Part shown: positions 22,701 to 34,700 of the stretch, piece by piece
Layout of the letters: each line of letters starts with the position of its first letter
Numbering within the stretch: the stretch's first letter is position 1
Source of the DNA: Chimonanthus salicifolius
Lineage: Eukaryota; Streptophyta; Magnoliopsida; Laurales; Calycanthaceae
Assembly (NCBI GenBank): GCA_013350335.1
Contig: CM023539.1
Location: 23,987,043 to 24,051,042, forward strand
Reading direction: 5' to 3'
Length of the DNA stretch: 64,000 nucleotides
Made by a program: the position numbers and the translations under genes
The notes under the pieces: model-generated
Database searches by the model: none
What the model saw: only the letters and a program-made list of their open reading frames with translations
What the model was told of the DNA's origin: nothing

Positions 22701-25700
22701 TGTATGTAAAGAGTATAGGGAGCCAATCAAGGCAAGGAAAAAGGAAAGAAAAATTAATTACAATCATTTAAAATCAATGATATCTAAGAATATCTAAAAG
22801 TCAACCCACATGTGTAAAATGTGATACACCATATCCTACAACAACCCACATGTGTAAAATGTGATACACCATATTCTACAACACTCTCCCTGAAGCTGGT
22901 GCAAAGATATCAATCAAGCCCATCCTATTGAAAACATCATGAAGTTCGAGAGTGAGAGATGACTTTCGTCATCATGTTTGCTCTTTGGACTTTAAATATG
23001 GAGTGGCAATATTCCTAGAGGATACATGATGTCGAAGAAAATGACAATCAATCTCTATATGCTTTATACGCTCATGGAAAATTAGATTGGAGGCACTATT
23101 GATTGCAACTTGATTGTCACATATTATGATAAGTGCCTCTGAGGAAGGAAAGCCCAATTCACCAATAAACTGTTGGAACCATAGTAATTCACATTTTGTG
23201 TTGGCCATGACCCTATATTCTGCCTCTGCACTGAAGCGGGCAACAACAATTTGTTTTTTACTTTGCCAAGAAACCAAATGAGATTCTAAAAAATATAATA
23301 GCCCAAGGTAGATCGTTGATCATCAAGAGAACCAACCCAGTCAGAGTAGAGTACTTGCGAATATTAAATGTAAACTGATTCTTATAAAAGAGTCCATGAC
23401 GAAGGTGGACCTTAAGATAACGTAAAATGTAGAACGCATGAAGGTGAGCATCCGTATGAGCATGCATAAATTGAGTGACCACATTGACAACATAGGCCAG
23501 TCAGGCCGGGTGATGGTAATGAGCTTGCCTACCAACTGTTGATAAAAGTGAGAATCAAGAAAAAAGGTCCCATTGGATGCAATTTTTTTTGAATTAATAT
23601 CAAGGAGTGTATCTGCAAGCTTGCATCCGAAATATCCAGCATCATGAAAAAGATCTAAAACATATTTCCGTTGGGAAATGACAAGTCTTTTAGAGGATTG
23701 AGCAACTTCAATTCTTAAGAAATAACGAAGTAAGCCAAGATTTTAATATTAAAAGACTGTTGCAATAGGCTTTCAAAGCACTGATTGGGGACTCATTATT
23801 CCCTGTTAAGACTATGTTGTCCACATAAACCACAAGAAGTACAACATCTTTAGCACGATACACAAACGAAATAATCTGATTTACATCGTGCAAAACCATA
23901 ATTTAACAAGGCTGTGCTAAATTTATCAAATGACGCCTGAGGAGACTGTTTGAGACCATATATCGCTTTCTTAAGTATGAATACCTTCCCTTGCTCCCCC
24001 TGTCTAATAAGACCTTGAGGTGGAAGCATGTGAACTTCTTTCAGGTTACCACAGAGAAATGCATTCTTGACATCTGACTGATGACGTATCCATTGCTGAG
24101 TAGTAGCAATAGAGATAATAACCCGTACAGAGGTGATCTTTGCTTTAGGAGAGAGTTCCGTGATAATCAATTTCATAGGTTTGAGTGAAGCCTTTAGCCA
24201 CTAGGAGAGCTTTATATTGAGCAATGGATCCGTCTGGGTTGTGTTTGAGAGCAAAGACCTATTTACACCCTACATGTGTCTTACCATGCGACAAGGATAC
24301 CATCTCCCATGTTTGATTTTTTTTCAAGTGTAACCAATTTTTCTTCCATAGTAGCCTTCCAAGAAGGGTCCAATCCTCTTAGGAATGAAAGGGGTATCTA
24401 TTTTGGAGAGGAAACTATAATATGACGGAGAAACATTATTATTATAGGAAACGAAGTGGTTTATAGGATGTTCAGTATATGCACATTTACTTTTCCTCAA
24501 AGTAATGGGGAGATCATATTTCTCAAGTGATGGATCTGGATAGTCTAAGGATGATTGAGTTGTAGTGGGTGAAGCATTGGGCCTGCTTTTCTTCTTGTGA
24601 TAAACAATGAGAGGCTTAGTGGTAGACAGATCACCTGTGTCAATAGTATTTGTAAGAGTAGGAAGAACATGATGAGAAGAAGACGACATATGATTGGATG
24701 GTTGAAAATAGAGAGTATTTAAAAAAAAAGGCAATATCCATAGAAACAATTATTTTGCCAGATATCAAATCGATATATTTATATCCTTTTTGAGTAGAAG
24801 AGTAGCCCAACAACACAATTTTTTTAAAAAGTTTGTTAGTAGAAATATCATAACCGAAACAGGTACATCCAAAAACACTTAACGGAAGTATAGAAACAGA
24901 ACGACAGGTAAAAATAACATTTTTTTTGAGCCCCTAGAGGAGGGTCTGGAAGGATTAGACCACAAACAAAAAAAGAAATACAAGAGAAAAAAATAATTAC
25001 AATCATCCATGATCAAAGGAAAAAACAATACAATCAAAATGTTCATCTCATCTCATAAAAAGAAAACGCCTGAAAAGTGGTCAGCAACTCCCAGTTTGGC
25101 AAAAGAATCTGCCATTTTGTTTGATGCTCGGATGATTTGGACAAAAGAAATAACATAAATAGGTGCTTTGTTATTTAAGACTCTTGTGGACATGCGATTT
25201 ATTAAATAATAAACAATAAGAATAGAACCAGATCAATATGATTTAGGAACATTCATTGGAAATAACAAACATCGAGCTACCCCAAGAAGACGATTCTTCC
25301 TTTCAATAGCTTCGTTTTGCTGAGGTGTATAGGGGCATGAAGTTTGAGATTCAATCCTATGTTCTTGAAGATAATGTAAAAAAGAGAGAGACATATATTC
25401 TCCTCCATTATCACTTCGCAAGATTTTAAGATGAAAACCAAACTGAGTAGTAATCCATTTATGAAAAGTGCGAAAATGATTAAAGACATCAAATTTATGC
25501 TCCATCAAATAAACCCAAGTCATTCAAGAGTAATCATCTATGAATGTAACAAAATGACGAAATCTTGTTGAAGAAACAATAGGTGACATCCAAACATTAG
25601 AATGTATTATAGAAAGAAAAGTGGTAGAAGAATGATCAGAAGACGGAGAAAATGTGGGTCGATGTTGCTTTCCCTACTGGGAACTTTCACAAACAAAATT

Positions 25701-28700
25701 ATCAAGTTTCAAAGAAGGTTGCAAATGTTTTAGTACTGTATTTGATGGATGGCCCAACCTGCCAAAGCTAAGTGTCCTGATGACTAGTAGAACAAACGAC
25801 ATATTCTGAGTCAATTTGTAGATAAAAAAAAAGTACAAACAAATCCCTAAAGTACGACTACCACTGATCGCCTTTTTCGAGATCAAATCCTGAATAACAC
25901 AATGAGATTGGAAAATAATCACAGTACAATTTAGTGGCTTAGTAAGTGAACTCAGATAAAAGATTATAAAAGAGCTGAGGAACATGACGTATGGAAGAAA
26001 GATCAAGAGTAAAAGGTATTGGAATGGTGCTTTTACCAATGATGGAAGTAAGGGTCCTATCAACAAGTTTAACATTTCGAAGAGATATAGGTTTAAGAGA
26101 AGAAAAAAGATGAGACATACATGATATGTGATCCGTAGCCCCAAAATTAATAATCTAGGGACTGTTGAATGAGGTGTGGAAAGTTAATGAGATAGTATCT
26201 GATTGAACAACGAAAGTTTGAGCATAACTAGAGGCTTGAAGGCTCTTAAGTTGCATCCTTTCTTGCTGCAAGGAATTAAATTCACGCCGAGACACTTGAA
26301 TAACATCATCCCAAGAGATATAGGGCTAGGGAATGCCATTAGGATTGAACATAGTAATGAGATCACAAAAAAAAAAACCCAACAATGCAGGTTTCTAGCA
26401 GATCAACCTAGAAACACCAAAAACAGAGAGCCCAATGGCAATATAGATGCAGGAAAAATTTCCTGCTACAGTAACTGTGTTGAAAACTGCAAAAAAGGGG
26501 CCCCACAAGCAAAGATATGCAATATCAACTAGTTGGATGAGAAGCAAGGCCAATGGAGACTTTCTTTGATGTTAATCATGTCCCAAATGCGCCAAATCTG
26601 GGAAAAAAGGGCCCAAGTAACTACTGCAAGAGGATAACGTCAATAGTGGGCCCCACAGATCGTGAGAAGAAGAAAACATTAATGGGATAGGTACTAGAGC
26701 CTTGGGCGACTGTAGCAATATGGTTTCCAACAATATTCATGTCTTACTGTGGTAGATCTGAGGGGAAAGGTCCAAAAAACACTCTTCTCGAGCATTACAG
26801 GTGTGATCACTAGAAGGCAGAACAGGGGCCCCACACGTTAGCAAACCCTAGGACCCACCGGATGGATGAAAGGAGGACCCACCAAATATTAAGGTTGGGG
26901 TGGTTTCCAAGGCCAATGAACAATATCCACTCCGATTGAGAGTTGAACAATGAAATTGTCTTGAGACTGCCGTTAGGGCTTCCTAAAGTCTTCTAAAAAA
27001 TTTGGTGAACCTGGCAAGAAGTTGATTCTATCATGAAGAAGATCACCGTAGGGAAGAGATACTTCAAAGGCTGCAGGAAGTTATAAACACCCAAAAAAGA
27101 AAACAATAATACAAGGTGGAAAACTCACAAATCGAACTTGGCTGATGCCATTTTAGAATGAAAATAGGGAGAACGTATTGGAGGAAAAGAGAATAATTGA
27201 GAGAGATAATTCTCTTGAGCATTACATTACTTGTATTCTAACAAAGGAGGATACATGCAGGGAGCCAATCAAGACGAGGAAAAAGAATGAAAAATTATTT
27301 ACAATCAATGATATGTAACAATATCTAAAAGTCAACCCACATGTGTAAAATGTGATACACTATATCCTACAACAACTCACATATGTAAAATGTGATACAC
27401 CATATCCTACAACAAATATATAGGATGTTCAAACCTTTTCAACTGCCTTTTGAAATCGAGCACTTAGTGCTTGATTCCTATGCTTTGCCCATTATGGCCC
27501 TAGTTTATAACCTAGCTTCTTCACCTTGTGCCGCCTCTAGCTTTTTGCTGATGTCATATATGAGAATACATCTCCATCTCTCTCTCTCTCTCTCTCTCTT
27601 TCTCTCAGGTTAATCTGATGAATTACTATTCTGCAGGTATGGTAGATTACCAACATATTCTTGCTGTTCATGCGGATGTTGCCAGAAGAAGGAAAAGACA
27701 ATGGTCTGAAGTGGAAACACATTTTGGTGAACCCTATATTTCTTTTTGGTTTAACTTGGGCACTGATGATTAAATATTTTTCTAGTTTATTGACAATATT
27801 ATTACTTTTATTTCTCTAACCCTTTTTTTCCTGAATGCCTTTTTTATTTTGCATAGAAAAGGGTGGCTTAATGGACATAGATCAGGAGGATTTGATGCTT
27901 CTGGTACCCCCTCTTTTCACATCGAAAGACATCCCAGAGAATTTAGTGTATGGTTTTCTAAGTTATTCTATGAAATTTTATGTTTAGTTTTATTTTCTAT
28001 TCCAGCGATTTCTTTTGTAGCTTCACTTATGTGGCTGTGTCATGACTTCTTTCTTTCATATTTTTCCTTTTTTCCTATTCAGTATGGGATGGTTGATGTA
28101 AGATTTGATATGAGTGCAGTATTGCTATTTATCATTATTTTCTTTTATAGGGTTGTGATTCTTTGGAATGTAAATTTTGATATTTAGTAGTTTGATTGCT
28201 TGTAAATGCTGTAATTAAATTGTATTATGAAGATATATGTGTTAATATGTTTGTTTCTATCTCAATTTTCCTAACTTTCTACTAAACAAAAAGGAATTAA
28301 ATGAAATATCAAACATAAATATTTTAAATATTTCTATTGATTATTCTATTGATATAATAGAATAGTAGAGCCAAATAGGATCTCTCTCTCCCTCTCTTCC
28401 TCCCTCTGAATTTATCTAGAATATAATTAATTTTTTTTAGTGATTTAGAATGTAATTGAATTAGTAATCTGATGCAGTAAAGTTTCAAGAGATTTCCATC
28501 TTTGAATTTATGGGATACTCGGTTATGTTGGTATATCATTTTCTTCAAGATGCAGAGATATCATTAGGAAGATCACCAATTTTGTTCGTTGTGATTTCTT
28601 CTCTACCTATTTTAAAATTTTATTTTTTATTATTGCTACTGCCGTTGCTGCTGCTGATATTTTATTTTGTTGCTTTTAAGGTTGAATCCATCAATCTCTT

Positions 28701-31700
28701 TGAGTTCCAAAGGAAAACAAGTGGCAGTTGTGAACCATCAATGGGAGGTAGACATACATTTTGCATACAATTCTTGTAAATGAAGCTATATATGTGCTAT
28801 GTCTAATTGTTCATCATCATCAGTAGCAGCAGCAGCAACAACCACCACTAGTCCCATCTATCTTAGGTTGGTTTTATGAGTTCTTCTTCTCCAAATAACC
28901 CTATCATAAACCATACCATCAGTCACTCCATTGTCTAACATGTCTTTTTTATCTTTCCATGTTTTCGAAGGTCGACTTCTCCTCCTAGTGCTTTCAATCC
29001 ACAACCTCTCCACGCTTTATTATCACAAGCATTTTCAATTATGCATTGATTGATTTAAATATAACGTATAACTGTTAGTACTCCAACTTTGTCGAGTCCC
29101 TGTGTTTGTCAATTCCATAATTCGGGAAGAAGCACTTGCTAGAAGCTTGAATACTCAAGTTGATCAAGATTGAATATCATGCTCCACCGGATTGAAGCTC
29201 ATCGTTATGGCAATCACAAAACAGGTATTTGGCCATAGATGACTTTAGCTTACACCTTAGGAAGACCATTCCTAGGCTTAGTTAAACAAATAGTAAAATC
29301 ATAAAAAGCCTAGAGAGAAAGTTTGACAGTGAATTGGAAGCGAACTTGGATATATGAATTAAGTTCACTGTCAGCTCGACCAGTCGTTCTCACCGACCCC
29401 TCAGTGGAGACAGGATCGACCCATCGTGGTCAAAGATTGGTCGGCCAGATTGACATAGGTTCTGGAACGTTGAACTGTCATTCTGGATGGAAAATACTAC
29501 AGCTGAGCTTTTTTGAGTCAGACAGTTTCTTACAGTTTTTGGGTTTGCTTCTACTGAACCCCTCATTATGTTCTGTGACAATCAGGCAGATATCAACATC
29601 GCCTCTAATCCGGTCTTTCATGAGCGAACCAAGCATATTGAAGTTAATTGTCACTTTCTTCGACAACATATTTCTGAAGGCGACTTGTCATTCCCCATGT
29701 ACACTCTAAGGATCAACTGGCAGATATCCTGACCAAGTCGGTTCCGCGTCATCAACTTGCTTCAGTTATTAGCAAGCTGGACTTGTTAGACGTCTTCGAC
29801 CCAGCTTGAGGGGGAGTGTTGTGGGACCCAATGTTGTGAGAACCATACGTCTGGGGTGGGACCTACATATATGCCTAGATACAATGTATATTAGTAGATT
29901 TGTAACTGATTGTAATTGATTAGACACCTAGGTGTATTTCATTTTTAGGCTCCCTAATTGTATCTCCTTTTTCTATTTAACCGTTTGTATCCTCTAAGAG
30001 GAAGACACATCAATATAATAGAGTGAAGAATTATTCTCTACATCTCCGTTTCTTCTTTTTTCCTTTCCTTTTATTATTAAATTCTACGGCGAGGAAAGTC
30101 CCTTTTGAAGCTTTCTTTCTTGACTGGCCTCTTTCTGAAATTTCTATTCTTTTTCATAAAGCTTCTAAACTTTCGGGTGATCAAGGCCAAGTCTTCATCA
30201 TCACTGTTATTGTTATCCTCATATTCTTTTTGGGCATTGTCACTCTTTTATTGAGGATTTCAATGCAAGTTCTCCCTTTTGTTTGGCATCTTCTTCATGG
30301 CCTTTCATGGTGATCTCATGGGACATGAGAGATCCCAAAAGTTCATCAAGGCTCAATTTGATGAGGTCCTTTGCTTCTTGAATTGCGTCACTCCTTTGCC
30401 TCCCAAGTTTTTGGCAAGGACCTAAGAATTTTGCTAACATTTTCCTTGTTAGTGTAACTCTTGCCAAGAGATTTAAGACCATGTACAATATCAGTAAATC
30501 TAATGGATTCATTGAATTTCATTTTAAACAATTCACAAGTGTGGACAAGTCTGTTTATCTTTGATTTCTTTACTTGATTTGTGCCTTCATAGGTCACTTC
30601 AAGTTTGTCCTATATTTCCTTGGCCGACTCACAAGATAAATTTTGTTGAATTCATTGCGGTCAAGAGCACAAAATAAAATTTTCATGTTTTTGGCATTAT
30701 TTGATTGAGTTTATGATCATTTTCATCCCATTCAGTTTTAGGTTTAGGGATATCAACATCTTTATCCTTTTTCATTGGGACAAATGGCCCATTTTCAATG
30801 ACTTCCCACACTTGATGGTCCAATAATTGCAAATAAATTCTCATTCTTGTTTTCCAATAGGTGTAATCCTTTCCATTGAATAAAAGGGGGTCTATTTGTA
30901 GAATGACCTTTACCACAAGATGTTTCCACAAAGTTTTCCTTCAATCAATTTCTCAAACGGTTTATGATGTAGCACGTGTCTGAGCGGTGTTTCCTAAACC
31001 CAAAAGGATGGCTTCTCTTTTCCTTCTTCGAGTTTCCTTCTCAACCACACCGACGAATTCGGTCGGGAAACCTAGCCGACCTTTCCTCTTTCCTTTTATT
31101 TCTTTCTTTTCTTTTCATTTTCCTTTTTATTATGCTTCTTTGGAGTTGTATAAATACATGGTAGGGGATGTAATAGAACAACAAGATTATCAATGGAATA
31201 GAACTCGGATTTTATGTTTTTACCATGTTTCTATCTTCTTCTTTCTTCTTCCTTTTGTGGTTTCCAGCAGTTGCCAGAGTTCGACTGTTCGCCCGGAGTT
31301 TCTTTCGTCCTCTCCACTGTTGGAGAAGATTGGACCACTACAATAGTAGCCCAGACGTACCTGCACCAAGCTTGGCCAGAGCTGGTCTCTCTGCAACCTT
31401 CGTTCCTCCCTTCGTTCCTCAGCCATTTCTTCTTCTTCCACCCTTCAGCCCCTTCATTTTCCTTACTCCCAGCCGACCCATCTGTAACCCATCTTTCCTA
31501 GGTTTGTTCTCAACCTTCAACCCATCTTCTCCGTCCACATTTGCATCTCCCATTCTACCCTCCACCCACTGCTTACCAGTCCTAGATCTGGCTCTACTGC
31601 CACTCATCGTTCCTCACCTGTAGCCACACTCCACTTCTTTCTCCCATAGCCACACTCCACTCCTTTCTTTATTTTAATCTTCATTCCCCATTGTTTCATT

Positions 31701-34700
31701 ATTAACCTTGGCCCACTTCCCATTTCATCCTAACTAATCCATTAGTTTGTCCCATGTGCATCCACCAAACAATCCATTATCTTGCTGTTGACCAAGACCC
31801 ATGATTGGAACCAACTTAAGTCCATGTTTTCCCATCTTTTATTTTTTATTTTTATTAACCCCATTTACCACCCATTTACCTATTTATCTCATTGATTTAT
31901 CCCATTAACTCGAGTCACCCGACTCTATTTTTTACCCAATCGTACCCGCTGCGTCAGTTAAGTTTTTCAGAGAATCTAAGCTCTGATACCAATTGTTACC
32001 CAAAAATTGACCCAAGGGGGTGGGGAGGGGGTGAATTGGGTCAATGCAAACTTTTTAGGTTTCTTAAATTACACAAATTGGAAATACAAAATGTGAAACA
32101 CAATAAATGAAAGCACAAATAAATAGAAAAGATAAGAAGAGAAGGAAAGAATGAACCCGGGATTTTTACGAGTTCGGCTTCCTTGCCTACGTCCTCACCT
32201 CAAGTACACCACGTGAGGATTCAAAGCACTAAGCTTCTCCTTGAAGGGTGGAAAAGAAACCGTTTACAAAGCTTTGGTACACCACTCTTCAGATTTGAAG
32301 AAGAAGATCCTCCCCTATCTTCACTGGGGTTAAACCAGCCTTTTACAAATTAATCTCAAAAAAAGAAGTAGAGGGGTTACAAAATTAAAGCTCAGGAATA
32401 ACTCTCAAAGATGTATAATTATTGCTCATGAAGAGTTACTCAAATGTTGAATAAGAATGGCTCGATAAAGATTTATAAGTGAAAGGGGTTTTTGAGCTTG
32501 TTTGAATTTCAAATTGATATGTCAAGATTTTCAAGTTGTTGGAGATCATTGAATGGCCATTAAGACTAGCATTTATACATATTTTCAAATTCATGATTGT
32601 TTGCTAGTATTAAATGCAATTTTAGCCGTTGGGAGCAGCATTAAATGCTCCAAAATAGAGCCGTTACCGCACGTATCGGTCGACTGCAACTAAGGAGCTG
32701 TCGCCCGCTAGTTCCAAATTTCAAATACAACTTAAAGGAACGGTCGCCTGCTATTTGGTTACCGGTCACCTGTTCTTAATTGAGAGCAAATTTTTCATTG
32801 TGCACAAGAATAGTCACCTGGCAGATCCCCTACCAAATTCTCTCGTCTTCCTTTTCAAGGTAAAGGCACATCTCCAACAACACCTTCAATCCCAACTATT
32901 GATTTTGTTAAAAAATCAAAGTTACCTTCTTAAGATAACCAACCAAAGGACACTGCCTTCTCACACGCTATAATAATCCTGAGCTCTTGCTTCTTTGTTC
33001 CTAGCCAATCTAAAGAGGGAAACACTTCTTTAAGCACTCTATCCCCAAACTGTAGGTCATCTCAAGAGGCTACCTGATTCCCTTTACCCACCAACATTCT
33101 TAAATCACCTTGGAATGCTCTAACCATCCACCTTTCACCTCAACCTACTCTAAAAACAGATCTTATAACTGGAGACCCCTCCTTGATTGCCTTCTGCCCA
33201 AAGTCCACTCACCCTCATCACCCACTCAATATTGTGCGACAAGAACCCTTCTCTACAAGAAATCTTTTTCCTTTCCAAATCTTCAAATCCATTTACATAG
33301 CAGGGCATGGTTCCTAACCTCTTCGTTAGGCCTAACCACCTCCTCCCATTTGGCTAGTTGCACCTTACTTGTATCTGTTTTTCCTTTGCAAAGAAAGTCC
33401 AGTGAAAATTTTCCAATTTCTTAGCAAATCCCCACTGGTATTGCAAAGAGAGACATAATTTAGAGGGTTGATCTTCCTCCCAACGATAAATAATTCCTCC
33501 AACCATCTAGACACCTTTCAACCTCCTCAATAGCTGGGCTCCATATTCTCTTTGATCTGGGGTTTGCACCTGGCAGACTGAAATGTGTAGCAAAGGCAGT
33601 TTACCTACAATGCAGCCAACCTCCTCTACCAAAGATATTACAACCTCCTCTTCCAACCGTAACCCATCACAATGCTTTTGTCGAAATTTATCCTCAAGCC
33701 CTAAGACCATTTCAAAGCATCTGAGTACAACCTTAAACCTAGCATCTCCTCTTCCGTTACTTCTTGGAAACTTTGTGAAAAACAAGGAGCTTCTTTTAAC
33801 ACCTTTTACTCCATGGCCACTTGTGGTTTCCCATTTACCCTTTTTTTTTCCCTTTTGCATTCCCATTTAGCTTTTTATTCTTAAGTTTTTGTCAGGAAAC
33901 CATTTTACTTTCTCTGGATAAGTCAAAACAGAAATATGTCATTGCTAAAATTGGTACTGACTCATTTAATATTGCCTGTGTTGCAGATGGATATTGAGCC
34001 ATGCCTTGCAATTGATTTTAACATAGAAGATATCCTAATTGTGTGGTTTATATTGCCAATTTTATCTGTCTTCATGTATCGCAGCTGATCATTCCCTCAT
34101 GTGTTATTGGGTTTATTTATAAATTTTTTTTATGCACAAGTGAAGGACAATTTTCTTGCCTTCAGCAGAAAATAGAACTAGTTTGTTACTACACAGGTTT
34201 GAAAGTTCATTACATGTTCAAAACTTACTGAACATTGATCAACTGGATAACAAACTGAACCTTCACTTTTCAGGGGTTGTCACTCTGAAATCATGTTATA
34301 AAACTTTGGCAGGCATATGTCTGCATGGACTCTGATATGTCAACAAGTGCATACTGCCATCCAATTTGTACTAACCACTGTCACTAGTCACTGCCAATTT
34401 GTTTGTTGTGGAACTTAAAATACATACAGGTTCCAAAGAAGATTAATTGGATGGATAACATTCACCATGGTTCAGCTGATTGGGAGAGGCAGATGGCTAT
34501 ATCGAAATTGTTTGATGAGCGGCCAATATGGCCCAGATACTCTGTCCATGAACGCCTACTTGATGATGGTTTAAAGTTCAGCATCGATCAATTAAAAAGG
34601 TCTTTTGTCTGACACGTTCAATTTTCTAAGTTCCTATTGTCAGCATACAGTCATAGCTTTTTTATCTGTTATCATTGTTTAATATAAAGCAGGCAGTTTT

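Larger units (their letters stand above)
22595..27414 (-). mobile_element. Ty1/copia element A, decayed, gag missing
   Basis: 4.8 kb with LTRs 22595-22883 and 27151-27414. On the - strand the LTR begins TGTTGTAGGATATGG and ends ATTCTAACA. The primer-binding site on the - strand is TGGCATCAG, next to the 27151 LTR. AATAC and AATAT flank it (4 of 5 match). The interior carries protease, integrase, RT and RNase H remnants but starts with only the last part of gag. A 227-bp LINE lies inside (24921-25147). Same family as copia B (38649). Confidence 0.9.
30100..32879 (-). mobile_element. Truncated copia element with 0.9-kb LTR and UBN2-type gag
   Basis: Read on the - strand: LTR 31994-32879 (TGTTGGAGATGTGCC to GGGTAACA), primer-binding site TTGGTATCAGAGC (31980-31992), a 1-kb leader, then gag (30240-30931). 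Everything 3' of gag is missing, cut near 30090-30100 next to the other copia fragment. The LTR family also appears at 1-470. Confidence 0.85.
28748..33986 (+). other. Intron 5 (5.2 kb)
   Basis: Donor GTAGAC, acceptor TGTTGCAG. Holds the RTE end at 28806, the copia fragment at 29563, the truncated copia at 30100-32879 and an unassigned stretch to 33870. Confidence 0.85.

Noticed and set aside
31214..31623. Two overlapping ORFs of 95 and 132 codons
   Set aside because: They lie in the pyrimidine-rich leader of the truncated copia (opposite strand) with no family match.
34041..34429. GT-AG version of intron 6
   Set aside because: Possible and in frame, but the donor GTGTGG is weak and the product has two extra residues; the AT-AC reading is preferred pending transcript data.
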